Part shown: piece by piece, positions 16,741-26,881 of the stretch | Numbering within the stretch: the stretch's first letter is position 1 | Layout of the letters: the number at the start of each line of letters is the position of its first letter | Source of the DNA: Spirochaetota bacterium | GTDB taxonomy: Bacteria; Spirochaetota; Spirochaetia; Sphaerochaetales; Sphaerochaetaceae | Reading direction: 5' to 3' | DNA: 64,000 nucleotides | Assembly (NCBI GenBank): GCA_023401595.1 | Contig: JAEXDQ010000026.1 | Span: forward strand, 22,709-86,708 | Position numbers and translations under genes: made by a program | The notes under the pieces: model-generated | Told to the model about the DNA's origin: nothing | The model's database searches: none | The model's input: only the letters and a program-made list of their open reading frames with translations

Positions 16741-17727
16741 ATGAAAAAGGCTTTAGCGTTAGTCCTTGTCGTCGCACTGGTTTGTTCTTGTGTGTTCGCG
16801 AATGGTTCTCAAGAGAGTTCATCGGCGAAATCCGATGTAAAATGGCCTACCGGCACAGTCAAACTGTACAATGCGGCAAAAGCCGGAGCCAACCTTGACA
16901 TCAAGTCCCGGCTGGTCGCCAAATACCTGACTGAGGAACTCGGCGTTCCGGTAGTCGTAGAGAATCGTCCGGGCGCAGGTGGAATTACAGCCTGTACACA
17001 GTATCTTTCGGAATCCCCGAATTCGAACACGATCCAGTACCTTGCGGCGTCCCATCTGGCGGTCGCGCCGATCTACAACGAGGTCTCATACACCGAGAAT
17101 GATTTCATTACGGTCGCCGGACTGGACGTGGTGGAGAACGGTTTCTTCGTCGACGCACGTCTTGGCATTTCTTCTCTGGAAGAGCTGAAGGAATGGGGTC
17201 AGGGAAAAATCGTCAAGTTCGCGAGCGCAGGAGTCGGCAACGACAGCTTCCTTCTTTCTAAAGTTTTGTTGAACGACCTTGGCTTGCAGTCAGACAGCGT
17301 CAACGGCGCAGGCTTCCCCGATGCGATCGTCAACGTCATCTCCGGGAACGCCAGCGTCTGTTACTGCGCCCTGAATACCGCGAAACAGTATGTCGCGGAA
17401 GGTTCGCTCGTACCTCTCGCAGTGTACAACGCATCCAGTTACAAAGGCTATGCAGATGTCGGATATGCGTCCGTCCCTTCCTTGAAGGAACTGGGTTTTG
17501 ATATTGAATATTCAACCATCACCTGGTTCAGCCTCCGCGCCGGAACCGACCAGAAAATCGTGGACAAGCTCGCCGCCGCATTGAACAAAGTCTATGCGAA
17601 TCCTGAATTCCAGGCTGAGTTGAACAAAGCGGGTTTCTTCATGATGGAAGATACTTCAACGTCGGCCGTCGCGGCGACGGTTGAAAGAATGGTCAAGGAC
17701 TGCAACGCATTCGCCACGCGCATATAA
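16741..17727 (+). CDS. TTT transporter periplasmic binding protein (TctC-like), set 1
   Basis: A 328-residue secreted protein with signal peptide KALALVLVVALVCSCVFA and then NGSQES. The mature part has the TctC/Bug-family pattern: AGANLDIKSRLVAKYL (about 45) and VVENRPGAGGITACTQYL, the carboxylate-binding loop. AAGGAG lies seven bases before the ATG. It captures a carboxylate-like solute and hands it to TctA/TctB encoded next door. Since four sulfatases follow, the solute may be a sulfated small molecule; this is inference. Confidence 0.9.
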   Translation: MKKALALVLVVALVCSCVFANGSQESSSAKSDVKWPTGTVKLYNAAKAGANLDIKSRLVAKYLTEELGVPVVVENRPGAGGITACTQYLSESPNSNTIQYLAASHLAVAPIYNEVSYTENDFITVAGLDVVENGFFVDARLGISSLEELKEWGQGKIVKFASAGVGNDSFLLSKVLLNDLGLQSDSVNGAGFPDAIVNVISGNASVCYCALNTAKQYVAEGSLVPLAVYNASSYKGYADVGYASVPSLKELGFDIEYSTITWFSLRAGTDQKIVDKLAAALNKVYANPEFQAELNKAGFFMMEDTSTSAVAATVERMVKDCNAFATRI

Positions 17728-17749
17728 GCTTCCTGCCGCCTACGACTTG

Positions 17750-17772
17750 GCTCTCCCCCTCGAGGGGAGAGC
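17750..17772 (+). other. Hairpin between tctC and tctB, set 1
   Basis: Perfect nine-bp stem GCTCTCCCC and GGGGAGAGC with a five-base loop, 22 bases after the tctC stop. It lacks an adjacent T-tract; it probably protects the tctC mRNA end or partly limits read-through, giving excess binding protein. Confidence 0.5.
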
Positions 17773-17789
17773 GCCTACGGGGTTTTCAC

Positions 17790-18254
17790 ATGAAAGAAAT
17801 AACACTTAAAAAAAACCTGACATCCGGAATCATAGCGGTAGTGACGGGAATCGTGCTTTGGTTCATGATCCCATACTGCATCAAAGCGAAGGTGACATAC
17901 GTTACTTCCAGCATCGGTCCGACATACATGCCGAAACTGATAATCGGCATCATGACCATCTGCGGCCTGGGGCTGATCTTTCAAAGTCTAGTACTCAAGA
18001 AAGATGAGACCGTGACAATTTGCATCAAGGATGAACTTCGGGTTTTGGTATATCTGGGAGCCTTGGTCGCATACATAGTTTTATTGCCCATCGTCGGTTT
18101 TGTCATCGCATCCATACTTTTCGCCTGTGTTTCCTTGTATCTGATGGAAAGTAAAAACAAGAAATATTACATCGCGGCTTTTGCAATAGTCATCGCGGTA
18201 TTCCTGGGATTCAAATACGGTTTGTCAGTTTATCTGCCGACGTTGTTCATTTGA
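17790..18254 (+). CDS. TTT transporter small membrane subunit (TctB-like), set 1
   Basis: A 154-residue membrane protein with four hydrophobic segments (about 10-30, 45-65, 82-105 and 120-150), the TctB layout. SSIGPTYMPKLIIGIMTI after the first helix is the usual conserved segment. It partners the large channel subunit encoded 16 bases downstream. Sequence conservation in TctB is low, so the call leans on size, topology and position. Confidence 0.85.
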   Translation: MKEITLKKNLTSGIIAVVTGIVLWFMIPYCIKAKVTYVTSSIGPTYMPKLIIGIMTICGLGLIFQSLVLKKDETVTICIKDELRVLVYLGALVAYIVLLPIVGFVIASILFACVSLYLMESKNKKYYIAAFAIVIAVFLGFKYGLSVYLPTLFI

Positions 18255-18270
18255 TTTTGGAGGTGCAGAA

Positions 18271-19803
18271 ATGCTTGAGTACATTCTTGGAGGTTTTGTA
18301 GACACCTTCACCATCACAAATCTTCTCATGGTCTTCGCGGGGACGTTCGTCGGGATCGTCTTCGGCGCCATACCGGGCCTGTCCACGGACCTCGCGGTCA
18401 TCCTTTTCCTTCCCATCACATTCACAATGGACATCCTGCCCAGCATACTCCTTCTTCTTGGTATTTACTGCGGTGGAACGTACGGCGGCTCCATTACCGC
18501 GATACTGATCGGAACTCCAGGAACCAACGTCGCCGTCGCCACCGTCTTTGACGGCTATCCGCTGGCGAAAAAGGGATATGCGAAAAAAGCTCTGGGAATG
18601 GCGCTCTACGCATCGACGATAGGAGGATTCATCAGCGCCTTGCTCCTATTGTTCACAGCCCCGTTCATTTCCGAGTTCGTCCTCAAGTTCGGACCTCCTG
18701 AATATTTTTGTCTGGCGGTGTTCGGAATCTCCGTGATAGCCGGTGTAAGCGGAAACAGCCTGTTCAGGGGAATCATCATGGGATGCTTCGGTTTCTTCGT
18801 TTCCACCATTGGCGTCGACAGCGCTTCCGGCGCCACAAGGTTCACATTCGGCAACGTATTCCTCATGAAGGGACTGGGCTTGCTTCCTGTACTCCTGGGA
18901 GTCTTCGCATTGCCGAACATCTTGAACCAAATGTATGCGAGGGGATACCTCAAAAGCTTCTCGAATACCTCGAAGCTGTCCAAGACCGACAACTTGACCA
19001 AAGAAGACAAGAAACGGTGCAGGCCGATCATCATGAAATCGACGGTCATCGGTTCAATAATCGGCGCTATCCCAGGTGCGGGAGCAGGAATCGCCGCTTT
19101 CATGGCCTACAACGAAGCAAAACGAACCTCGAAATGCTCACAACTATACGGAGAAGGAGAACTGGAGGGGATCGCAGCCCCGGAAGCGGCCAACAACGCC
19201 GTCACAGGATGCTCACTCATTCCGTTGTTCACCCTCGGCATTCCCGGCAGCGTCGTAGCCGCCCTGCTCATTGGAGCGTTCACGATGCAGGGGCTCACCC
19301 CCGGCCCAACATTGTTCAGGACCCAGGGGCCATTGATGTACGCCATAATGGTCGGGCTCATCGTCTGCAACATCGCGATGTGGATTGAAGGAAAGTACAT
19401 GCTCAAATTTTTCGCACAGATTTCAAAAGTTCCCCAGCCTGTACTGTTCACCTCCCTGGCGCTGTTCTGTGTGGCGGGGTCTTTCTCATTCTCAAACAAT
19501 ATGTTCGATGTATACGTCCTTCTGATTTTTGGAATAATCATGTTCCTTATCCAGAGATTGGGCTTCCCGGGAGCGCCATTCGTGCTGGGAATCATACTCG
19601 GGCCGCTCATGGAGTCGAATCTGGCGAATTCGCTCGTCATGTCGGATGGTTCATGGTTCATCTTCTTCCAACGTCCCATATCGGTGGTGATCATGCTGAT
19701 AACGATCTTCTTCACGGCCTATTCCGTTTTGAAGACCCGGCAAATGAAGAAAGACGGGGCGAAACAGACCGGGGAAGATGAAGCGACCGCGTTGGAAGAC
19801 TGA
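18271..19803 (+). CDS. TTT transporter large membrane subunit (TctA-like), set 1
   Basis: A 510-residue permease with about 11-12 membrane segments. The two internally repeated glycine/proline motifs are clear: FGAIPGLSTDLAVILFLP (about 30) and IGAIPGAGAGIAAFMAYNEAKR (about 265). EAANNAVTGCSLIPLFTLGIPGS is another family mark. GGAGG lies six bases before the start. Together with the upstream tctC and tctB it forms a secondary solute importer driven by an ion gradient. Confidence 0.94.
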   Translation: MLEYILGGFVDTFTITNLLMVFAGTFVGIVFGAIPGLSTDLAVILFLPITFTMDILPSILLLLGIYCGGTYGGSITAILIGTPGTNVAVATVFDGYPLAKKGYAKKALGMALYASTIGGFISALLLLFTAPFISEFVLKFGPPEYFCLAVFGISVIAGVSGNSLFRGIIMGCFGFFVSTIGVDSASGATRFTFGNVFLMKGLGLLPVLLGVFALPNILNQMYARGYLKSFSNTSKLSKTDNLTKEDKKRCRPIIMKSTVIGSIIGAIPGAGAGIAAFMAYNEAKRTSKCSQLYGEGELEGIAAPEAANNAVTGCSLIPLFTLGIPGSVVAALLIGAFTMQGLTPGPTLFRTQGPLMYAIMVGLIVCNIAMWIEGKYMLKFFAQISKVPQPVLFTSLALFCVAGSFSFSNNMFDVYVLLIFGIIMFLIQRLGFPGAPFVLGIILGPLMESNLANSLVMSDGSWFIFFQRPISVVIMLITIFFTAYSVLKTRQMKKDGAKQTGEDEATALED

Positions 19804-19848
19804 CACCTGTGAGGGAGCTTCCGGAACAGATTCATTGTAGGGAATAAC

Positions 19849-21327
19849 ATGCGTTCAATTTCAATAATGTACGACTCACTCAACAGGAATATGCTTTCTC
19901 CGTACGGCAATACGGAAACGATTACTCCGAATTTCCAACGGCTGGCCCGGCATAGCGTAAAATTCGATACATTTTATGCGGGAAGCCTCCCCTGCATGCC
20001 GGCCAGAAGAGAGTTGCACACTGGAAGATACAATTTCCTCCACAGAAGTTGGGGTCCCCTCGAACCTTTCGATATCTCGGCGTTCCAGCTGTTGTCAGCC
20101 AACGGCGTCTATACTCATTTCATTTCCGACCACGCCCATTATTGGCAAGAAGGCGGCCTGACGTACCACAATCGATATTCAAGCTACGAATTCATCCGTG
20201 GCCAGGAAGGCGACCTCTGCGTCGGGGACAGCCATGGATACGGCGGGATGATGGATCTCCATCGGCAGGACGGAATCAACAGAAAAAAGTTCGTCAAAGA
20301 AGAAGATTTTCCACATGCAAGATGCTACGAATCGGCGCTGGAGTTCCTTGAACGGAACAAGGACAATGACAATTGGCACCTCCATCTGGAATTTTTCGAT
20401 CCTCACGAACCGTTTACCGTTCCGGGACGTTTTCTTGAGATGTACGGATTGAATCCGGACGACTCCCAGGACTGGCCTGCGTACGATACTGTCGCTCATC
20501 AGCAGGAGGACGAATCGTACCGACTGCATTATTGTGCGCTATTGACGATGTGCGACGAATACTTGGGAAAGCTCCTGGACTACATGGACGCAAACGGCAT
20601 GTGGGACGATACGCTGCTCACGGTAAACACCGACCATGGCTATCTGCTGGGTGAGCATGGCTATTACGCCAAGAACTATATGCCCATGTATGAGGAAATA
20701 GCGCGTCTTCCGTTTTTTCTCTGGAATCCGGTGGCTGGCAACAAAAACAGGACATGCAGCCAGCTGTCACAGACAATCGATATCGCTCCGACATTGCTGG
20801 ATTACCATCATGTACCGATACCGCGGGAAATGCAGGGCAAATCCCTGTTGCCGGTTGCTGCATCCGGTACCAGGATTCATGATTTCGTTCTGTTCGGTGA
20901 ATTCGGCAAACACGTGAACATCACTGACGGTCGTTTTGTATATATGCGGGCGGGAAGGAATGAGAACCTCAATGAGTATACGATGATGCCGACGCATATC
21001 TTCACTCCGTTCTCCGTCGAGGAGCTGAAAAAGACCGATAAGGAACTGACGACATGCTTTCAGTTCACACAAGGAGTCCCGGTAATGAAAATTCCCGCGA
21101 CGACGGCGAACGCCCCGGACAATTCCTGCTATTGGTATGACAGGCACATGGCATATGGGGACCTCCTCTTTGATCTGCACATCGACCCCTGTCAAAAAAC
21201 GCCGGTATGCGACATCGAGGTTGAAACGGAAATGATCGGACATCTGATAGAAGAACTAAAGAAAAGCGATAGCCCCATAGAACAATACGACCGGCTGGGT
21301 CTTCAGCTTCAAAGGAAAGACGTATGA
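19849..21327 (+). CDS. Cys-type sulfatase 1
   Basis: A 492-residue alkaline-phosphatase-superfamily sulfatase. The nucleophile motif CMPARRELHTG (about residue 48) fits C-x-P-x-R-x4-TG, whose Cys is oxidised to formylglycine. N-terminal metal Asp is in IMYDSLNR; the second metal set is VNTDHGYLLGEHG (about 263). No signal peptide, so it acts in the cytoplasm. It follows tctA by 45 bases and overlaps sulfatase 2 by four. The maturase (an anSME-type radical SAM enzyme in anaerobes) is not in the window. Substrate unknown. Confidence 0.9.
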   Translation: MRSISIMYDSLNRNMLSPYGNTETITPNFQRLARHSVKFDTFYAGSLPCMPARRELHTGRYNFLHRSWGPLEPFDISAFQLLSANGVYTHFISDHAHYWQEGGLTYHNRYSSYEFIRGQEGDLCVGDSHGYGGMMDLHRQDGINRKKFVKEEDFPHARCYESALEFLERNKDNDNWHLHLEFFDPHEPFTVPGRFLEMYGLNPDDSQDWPAYDTVAHQQEDESYRLHYCALLTMCDEYLGKLLDYMDANGMWDDTLLTVNTDHGYLLGEHGYYAKNYMPMYEEIARLPFFLWNPVAGNKNRTCSQLSQTIDIAPTLLDYHHVPIPREMQGKSLLPVAASGTRIHDFVLFGEFGKHVNITDGRFVYMRAGRNENLNEYTMMPTHIFTPFSVEELKKTDKELTTCFQFTQGVPVMKIPATTANAPDNSCYWYDRHMAYGDLLFDLHIDPCQKTPVCDIEVETEMIGHLIEELKKSDSPIEQYDRLGLQLQRKDV

Positions 21328-22823
21328 CAAAAACGCAGGACAGGCCTAATATCCTTTTTTTGTTCTCCGACCAGCATCGCGGGGATTGGATGCCTTACAA
21401 TGAATCCGTCCGGAGAGAACAGGGCATGGACTCTCTGCCTCTCTCGATGAACAACATGAAACGGCTGATGGACGGGGGGACGACGTTTACCCGAAACGTA
21501 TCATCTTCCCCTTTGTGTGTTCCCGCCAGGGCTTGTCTGGCGTCAGGCATGTTCTATGACCGATGCGAAGTATACAACAACGATTTCTGCTATCCGTTGA
21601 AGAAACCCACTTTCTACAAAGTATTGAAGGACGGGGGGTACGAAGTCTGCGGCGTCGGGAAATTCGATCTTCATAAGCCGATTTTCTATTGGGGGACCGA
21701 TGGATGGATCGACCAGTTGAGTGAGCTTGGATTTACCGACGCGATTGACAGCGAAGGCAAGTACGATCTTCTCTGGTCTTCCTTTCATGCGCCACGCGGG
21801 CCATACGCACAGTTCCTTTCTCAGAACGGCCTGCTGAAAGAACATGCGAAGGATTACATCCGGCGTTACCTCAATGCCAATGACGTTGAAGCCACCCCGC
21901 TTCCTGAATATGCCTATGCGGACAATTGGGTTTCCCAGAATGCGTTGGAAAAATTGAAAGGACTCGCCAGGCAGGAGAAGCCATGGTTCCTCATGGTCAA
22001 TTTTTCAGGACCGCACAACCCGTGGGATGTAACTGCGTCCATGAAGGACAAGGTAAAAGGCATCGACTTCCCCATTCCAAAAACCTATTCGGGGGATTCC
22101 GACACACTTAACGCAGTCAGGCAAAACTACGCCGCGATGCTTGAGAACATAGATGAAAACATCGGCGCGATTCTCAACGAGCTGAAAGCGACCGGACAGT
22201 ACGACAATACAGTGATCATCTACTCCTCGGACCATGGGGAAATGCTGGGGGACCATGACAGGTATATGAAGAGCGTACCATATAGGGGCTCCGTCCATAT
22301 CCCGCTCGTAATCAGCGGACCGGGAGTCTCCCCCGGAAAAGTCTGTGATGAACTAGTCCAGCTGCATGATCTTGCGGCGACGATCGTAGATTTCGCGGGG
22401 ATGGAAATGCCGGCCGAAACTGACTCGTGTTCCTTGAAGGGACTTGCGTGCGATGAAAACGCTTCTCCGATCCGGACATTCCAGATGACGATGCTGTACA
22501 ATTCAGTACGGCATGCAGGCGGGTATGAAGGATACACAGACCTGGAAATGTACAAAAAAATCAAAAGCGACAAGGAGTACATAGAAGAATTCAATTCAGA
22601 ACTCAAACTGGACACCACAGGCACCTCCATGACCAAGTATTATTATCATGGGGACTGGAAGAGCATCATCACAAAAGACTATAAGTTGATTCTCTTTGAG
22701 GATGCGGAACCTCAATTGTATGATTTGAGATCGGATCCTGACGAGATGGACGACATAGCGAAAAATCATATGGAACTTGTAAATGAACTCACCTCATTAT
22801 ATAAGTTCAAAGAAGTGTTATGA
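21324..22823 (+). CDS. Cys-type sulfatase 2
   Basis: A 499-residue sulfatase. N-terminal metal site PNILFLFSDQHRGD, nucleophile motif LCVPARACLASG (about 62), and IIYSSDHGEMLGDHDRYMK (about 300) for the second half of the metal site. No signal peptide. Its ATG overlaps the stop of sulfatase 1, so they are co-translated. It resembles the iduronate/choline sulfatase branch in the DHGEMLGDH wording, but substrate cannot be assigned. Confidence 0.92.
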   Translation: MTKTQDRPNILFLFSDQHRGDWMPYNESVRREQGMDSLPLSMNNMKRLMDGGTTFTRNVSSSPLCVPARACLASGMFYDRCEVYNNDFCYPLKKPTFYKVLKDGGYEVCGVGKFDLHKPIFYWGTDGWIDQLSELGFTDAIDSEGKYDLLWSSFHAPRGPYAQFLSQNGLLKEHAKDYIRRYLNANDVEATPLPEYAYADNWVSQNALEKLKGLARQEKPWFLMVNFSGPHNPWDVTASMKDKVKGIDFPIPKTYSGDSDTLNAVRQNYAAMLENIDENIGAILNELKATGQYDNTVIIYSSDHGEMLGDHDRYMKSVPYRGSVHIPLVISGPGVSPGKVCDELVQLHDLAATIVDFAGMEMPAETDSCSLKGLACDENASPIRTFQMTMLYNSVRHAGGYEGYTDLEMYKKIKSDKEYIEEFNSELKLDTTGTSMTKYYYHGDWKSIITKDYKLILFEDAEPQLYDLRSDPDEMDDIAKNHMELVNELTSLYKFKEVL

Positions 22824-22842
22824 AAAAGGGTGAAATGGTTCC

Positions 22843-23865
22843 ATGACATCAAAAGAACTAGCGAAAAAAATCGGCGTCTCCCAATCAACCGTCTCTCGGG
22901 CTCTGAATGACAGCCCCCTCATTTCCGACGATATCAAGAACTATGTGCGGGAAGAGGCGGCCAAGGCCGGATTCGTATTGAACAGCCAGGCGAGAAGTCT
23001 GAAAATCCACAAGACCGGCACGATAGGAATCCTGTTCCCGGTGTTTTTTGAGAGCCTGAGTAAAAACCTCATGTTCACCTACATATACGACCTTGTGCAA
23101 AGGGAGCTGATCAAAAACAATTTTGACGTGATGATGGTCTACGACTATGGACAGCCTTCGGAAATCGGCGTTCTGGAACGAATCCTGAAAAGCCATAAGG
23201 TTGACGGCTTCATCAGTCTGAGACCGACCTTGGAAGAACGTGAGCTTACGTTGATATGCAACAACAAATATCCTTTTGTCTCCCTGTATCTGGCGCCCGA
23301 ACACAATGAAATACCCAATTTCTTCGGTGTCGATGAAAAGGACCTTGGCATTTGTGCCGGACGGTTCTTCGGCAAGAACTCAGAACCGTCCGCCAGCAAT
23401 GTGTTCCTCTCGATCACCCTCCGTTCCGACAGTTCAAGGAAAAGGCTCGAAGGTTTTCGCAAAGGACTCGAAGAGAACGGAAAGCACGTAGATTCTTTCC
23501 TGGAATGCGATTTTACCATGGAAAGCGCTTACAACACGGTTATCGCGAACAAAGACTTGTTCCTATCGAAACGCAACTCATTGTTCGTCTATAACGACAT
23601 GCTGTCCCTGGGAGCCGTCCAGGCGTTGAAAACCTTGGGCGTCGCAATTCCGGATGAGACACAGATCATAGGGGTCGATGACATTCCCATGGCGAGCTGG
23701 GTCTATCCCAAACTGAGTACGGTCAGGATACCAGTCAAAGAGATGGTTTCGGAAGGGTGTCTGACGCTGATGGAAATGATCGACGGAAAAAAGTTCCCCC
23801 CTACCGTCAATCTATACGACTCGATTCTGGTACGGAGAGATACGACCCGCAATCAGAATTGCTGA
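22843..23865 (+). CDS. LacI-family regulator of the sulfatase/TTT operon
   Basis: A 340-residue LacI protein: helix-turn-helix TSKELAKKIGVSQSTVSRALN at the N-terminus, then a sugar-binding-protein-like sensor ending IIGVDDIPMASWVYPKLSTVRIP. It sits inside the operon between sulfatases 2 and 3 (19 and 18 bases away), so its own level follows the operon. The CG-centred palindrome at 16695-16710, just after the operon promoter, is its likely site. Confidence 0.92.
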   Translation: MTSKELAKKIGVSQSTVSRALNDSPLISDDIKNYVREEAAKAGFVLNSQARSLKIHKTGTIGILFPVFFESLSKNLMFTYIYDLVQRELIKNNFDVMMVYDYGQPSEIGVLERILKSHKVDGFISLRPTLEERELTLICNNKYPFVSLYLAPEHNEIPNFFGVDEKDLGICAGRFFGKNSEPSASNVFLSITLRSDSSRKRLEGFRKGLEENGKHVDSFLECDFTMESAYNTVIANKDLFLSKRNSLFVYNDMLSLGAVQALKTLGVAIPDETQIIGVDDIPMASWVYPKLSTVRIPVKEMVSEGCLTLMEMIDGKKFPPTVNLYDSILVRRDTTRNQNC

Positions 23866-23883
23866 AACAAAGTGGAGAGCCTC

Positions 23884-25485
23884 ATGAAAAAGAACGTATT
23901 GGTGATCATGTGCGACCAACTACGAAAGGATTTCTTGGGATGTTACGGAAATGCATACGTCAATACCCCGAACATAGATTCCATCGCCGCGGAAGGGCTG
24001 ACCTTCGACCAATGCTTTGTGAACAACCCGATCTGCATGCCCAACCGGATGTCCATGTTTACCGGCATGTACCCTCACAATCACGGGATGTGGACGAACG
24101 GACTCATGCCGACTCAGGAACTACCGACCATTGCCGACGCCTTCAAGCAAGCGGGGTATAAGACATGCAGTATCGGGAAGCTTCATTTTGAACCCACCGA
24201 CTGCTTTGAGCATAGTCCCGAGGGAAGCCGGGAAGACCATAGGGTATGGGAACGGAAGGGGGACGATGTGGATTGGACAGGCCCCTACTGGGGATTCGAC
24301 CATGTCGAATTCACGATAGGCCACGCCACGAAGCCGATAGCCCACTACGGAAAGTGGTTCCATGCGAATGGAGGCAATGACGACATGGCGAAAGCGAAGA
24401 GCATTCCTCCGTTTGAAAGCTGTCCAGTCACCACTATGCCGGAAAAACTCCATGATTCAACGTTCATTGGGGAACGTTGCGCACAGTATATCAAAAACAA
24501 TACCGTGGATGGCAAACCGTTCTTTCTCGTCGCCAGCTTTCCGGACCCCCACCACCCGTTCAACCCTCCATACGAGACCGCCTTGCGGTATGCGGACGTG
24601 GTGGTGAAAACACCTGTCGCCGAGGATGATACCCTGGCAACCAGACCAAAACATTATTACCAGCACAAAATGGGGGCGTGGCATCGGGCGGGTGTCATCA
24701 AAGAAATCGAAGGAATGACGGAAAAGGAGAGACGGCAGATTGATGAGACCATCAAGATGCTGGGCGATTTCATGAAGACGGGGAATCCGACCGCGTCAAG
24801 CTTGCTGGGCGGGGAATCCTCCAATGCAAGGGGCAAGGCTTCGGGCCCGATTTCCTCCAAAGAGCGGGACGAACGAATCAGAAATACATATGCGATGGTT
24901 GATTTGATAGACCAAGGAGTCGGCAAGATTCTATCCGCGCTGCAGGAGGCCGGACTCCTCGAAGATACAATCATCCTGTTCACGTCCGACCATGGGGAGC
25001 TGATGGGCGATCATGGATTGTGGCTGAAGGGGCCGTTCTTTTATGATGGTTTGCTCAATGTCCCCCTCATTGTCCGGATTCCTGGTCGGAAAACAGAAAA
25101 GACCTCGGAATTGGCCTCGACCGTCGATATCTTCCCCACCCTTTGTGAACTCGCGGGCATCGAAACTCCGCGATACCTGGACGGCGTCCCCCTCGTCGAT
25201 TCAAACGGGCTCACCGGGGCAAGAACCAAATGCCTTGTGGAATACCGAAATGGATATTTCCAAAACGATATCTATTCAATGGGTATCATCGATTCCAAAT
25301 ATAAGTTCATCCAATACCAGAACGGCGATTGCGAATTGACGGACCGGCGGAACGACCCGGAGGAACTCCTTAATACAGCCGATATCGCAGGAAATGAAAA
25401 AATCGTTTCTCAGTATAGGGAGAAGCTACTCATGACCATGCTTGAAACAGGAAGCAAATTTCCGAATCAGATATGCAACGCATAG
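23884..25485 (+). CDS. Cys-type sulfatase 3
   Basis: A 533-residue sulfatase, the largest of the four. VLVIMCDQLRKDFLGCYG opens the metal site; the nucleophile motif is ICMPNRMSMFTG (about 53); LFTSDHGELMGDHGLWLKG (about 365) completes it. The region around 300-320 (SSLLGGESSNARGKASG) is a low-complexity insert. No signal peptide. GGAGAG six bases upstream fixes the start at 23884 rather than an in-frame codon 12 bases earlier. Same operon as the other sulfatases. Confidence 0.92.
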   Translation: MKKNVLVIMCDQLRKDFLGCYGNAYVNTPNIDSIAAEGLTFDQCFVNNPICMPNRMSMFTGMYPHNHGMWTNGLMPTQELPTIADAFKQAGYKTCSIGKLHFEPTDCFEHSPEGSREDHRVWERKGDDVDWTGPYWGFDHVEFTIGHATKPIAHYGKWFHANGGNDDMAKAKSIPPFESCPVTTMPEKLHDSTFIGERCAQYIKNNTVDGKPFFLVASFPDPHHPFNPPYETALRYADVVVKTPVAEDDTLATRPKHYYQHKMGAWHRAGVIKEIEGMTEKERRQIDETIKMLGDFMKTGNPTASSLLGGESSNARGKASGPISSKERDERIRNTYAMVDLIDQGVGKILSALQEAGLLEDTIILFTSDHGELMGDHGLWLKGPFFYDGLLNVPLIVRIPGRKTEKTSELASTVDIFPTLCELAGIETPRYLDGVPLVDSNGLTGARTKCLVEYRNGYFQNDIYSMGIIDSKYKFIQYQNGDCELTDRRNDPEELLNTADIAGNEKIVSQYREKLLMTMLETGSKFPNQICNA

Positions 25486-25504
25486 CGACAGAACAGAGGT
25501 ACTC

Positions 25505-26857
25505 ATGAAAAAACCAAATATCGTCTTCTATTTCTCCGACCAGCAGCGTGCCGATACCTTGGGGTGCTACGGACAGGAACTCCCCATATCCCCGATCGCC
25601 GACCGACTTGCCAAGGAAGGGGTCCGTTTCGACTTGGCGTTCACTCCACAACCCGTATGCGGGCCTTGTCGGTCCGTCTTCCAGTCCGGGCTCTACCCGA
25701 CCACGACAGGCTGCTACATCAACAACAAGATGCTTCCGCTGGAAACGGACACCGTCGCGAAAATCCTAGAACGGAACGGATACGAAACCGCCTATGTGGG
25801 GAAATGGCATCTCGCGACCGAGGGCGAGCTAGAGAAGCCGGGGAAAATCAATCACCAGACCGTGGCCGTCCCCATGGAGTACAGAGGGGGATATACCGGA
25901 TTCTGGAGAGCCGCGGACTGTCTGGAGCTGACCAGCCATGGATACGGAGGGTATATTTTTGATGAGGACAACAACAAAATAGACTTCGAGGGTTACAGAA
26001 CAGACTGCATAACGGATTTCGCCTTGGAGTTCTTGGACAACTATCACAAGGAAGAGCCATTCTTTCTGACCGTAAGCCATATAGAACCGCATCACCAGAA
26101 TGATGCGAACCACTATCAGGGGCCGAAGGGGTCGGCACAACGGTTCGCGAACTACAAGGTCCCGGGGGACCTGGCGGCGTTTGAAGACGGAGATTGGAAA
26201 GAGGAATTCCCCGATTATCTGGGCGGCTGCAATGCGATTGACGTCAATCTGGGACGAATCATCAACAAACTCATAGAGAAAGGACTGTATGAGGATACCA
26301 TAATCATTTTCACAAGCGATCATGGGTCCCATTTCAGGACAAGGAACAAGGACCGCCATTTCAATGGGTTCGACGACTATAAACGAACCTGCCATGATTC
26401 AGCGTTGCGAGTTCCCCTGATCATCAGGGGCGGCGCGTTCCTTGGGGGAAAGGTAGTGGAACAACTTGTCAGTACGGCAAGTATCCCAAGGACAATCCTA
26501 TCCGCCGCGGGCGTCACGGTTCCGGAAGTATACGTAGGGGAAGACCTGGCCCTTGTAGCTGATGGTCTTGCAGACAGAAAGAATGAAGTATTCGCCCAGA
26601 TATCGGAAAGCCGGGTCGGCCGGGTCATCAGAACGGAAAAATACAAATACGCCGTATGCGCCCCGGATAAAAACGGCGGCCTGTACAAAGACAGCGACGT
26701 GTATGTGGATGATTTCCTCTACGACCTCACCGTCGATCCGTATGAGCTGGACAATCTCGTGGAGGATTCCACCTATGCGGAAATCAAGGAACAGCTCAGA
26801 GAGGAGCTTCTTTCCTGGATTGAATCCGTCGAAGGGTATCGGCCGGCCATAAGATAA
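25505..26857 (+). CDS. Cys-type sulfatase 4
   Basis: A 450-residue sulfatase. PNIVFYFSDQQRADTLGCYG at the N-terminus, nucleophile motif VCGPCRSVFQSG (about 53, C-x-P-C-R form common in bacterial enzymes), and IFTSDHGSHFRTRNKDRHFNG (about 270), where the usual GDH is replaced by a longer basic segment. This hints at a distinct substrate. The start at 25505 follows AGAGG; an earlier in-frame start would overlap sulfatase 3 and is less likely. No signal peptide. Last gene of the operon, converging on the beta-barrel gene 24 bases away. Confidence 0.9.
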   Translation: MKKPNIVFYFSDQQRADTLGCYGQELPISPIADRLAKEGVRFDLAFTPQPVCGPCRSVFQSGLYPTTTGCYINNKMLPLETDTVAKILERNGYETAYVGKWHLATEGELEKPGKINHQTVAVPMEYRGGYTGFWRAADCLELTSHGYGGYIFDEDNNKIDFEGYRTDCITDFALEFLDNYHKEEPFFLTVSHIEPHHQNDANHYQGPKGSAQRFANYKVPGDLAAFEDGDWKEEFPDYLGGCNAIDVNLGRIINKLIEKGLYEDTIIIFTSDHGSHFRTRNKDRHFNGFDDYKRTCHDSALRVPLIIRGGAFLGGKVVEQLVSTASIPRTILSAAGVTVPEVYVGEDLALVADGLADRKNEVFAQISESRVGRVIRTEKYKYAVCAPDKNGGLYKDSDVYVDDFLYDLTVDPYELDNLVEDSTYAEIKEQLREELLSWIESVEGYRPAIR

Positions 26858-26881
26858 ACACACAGGATGCGGCGCAACGGA

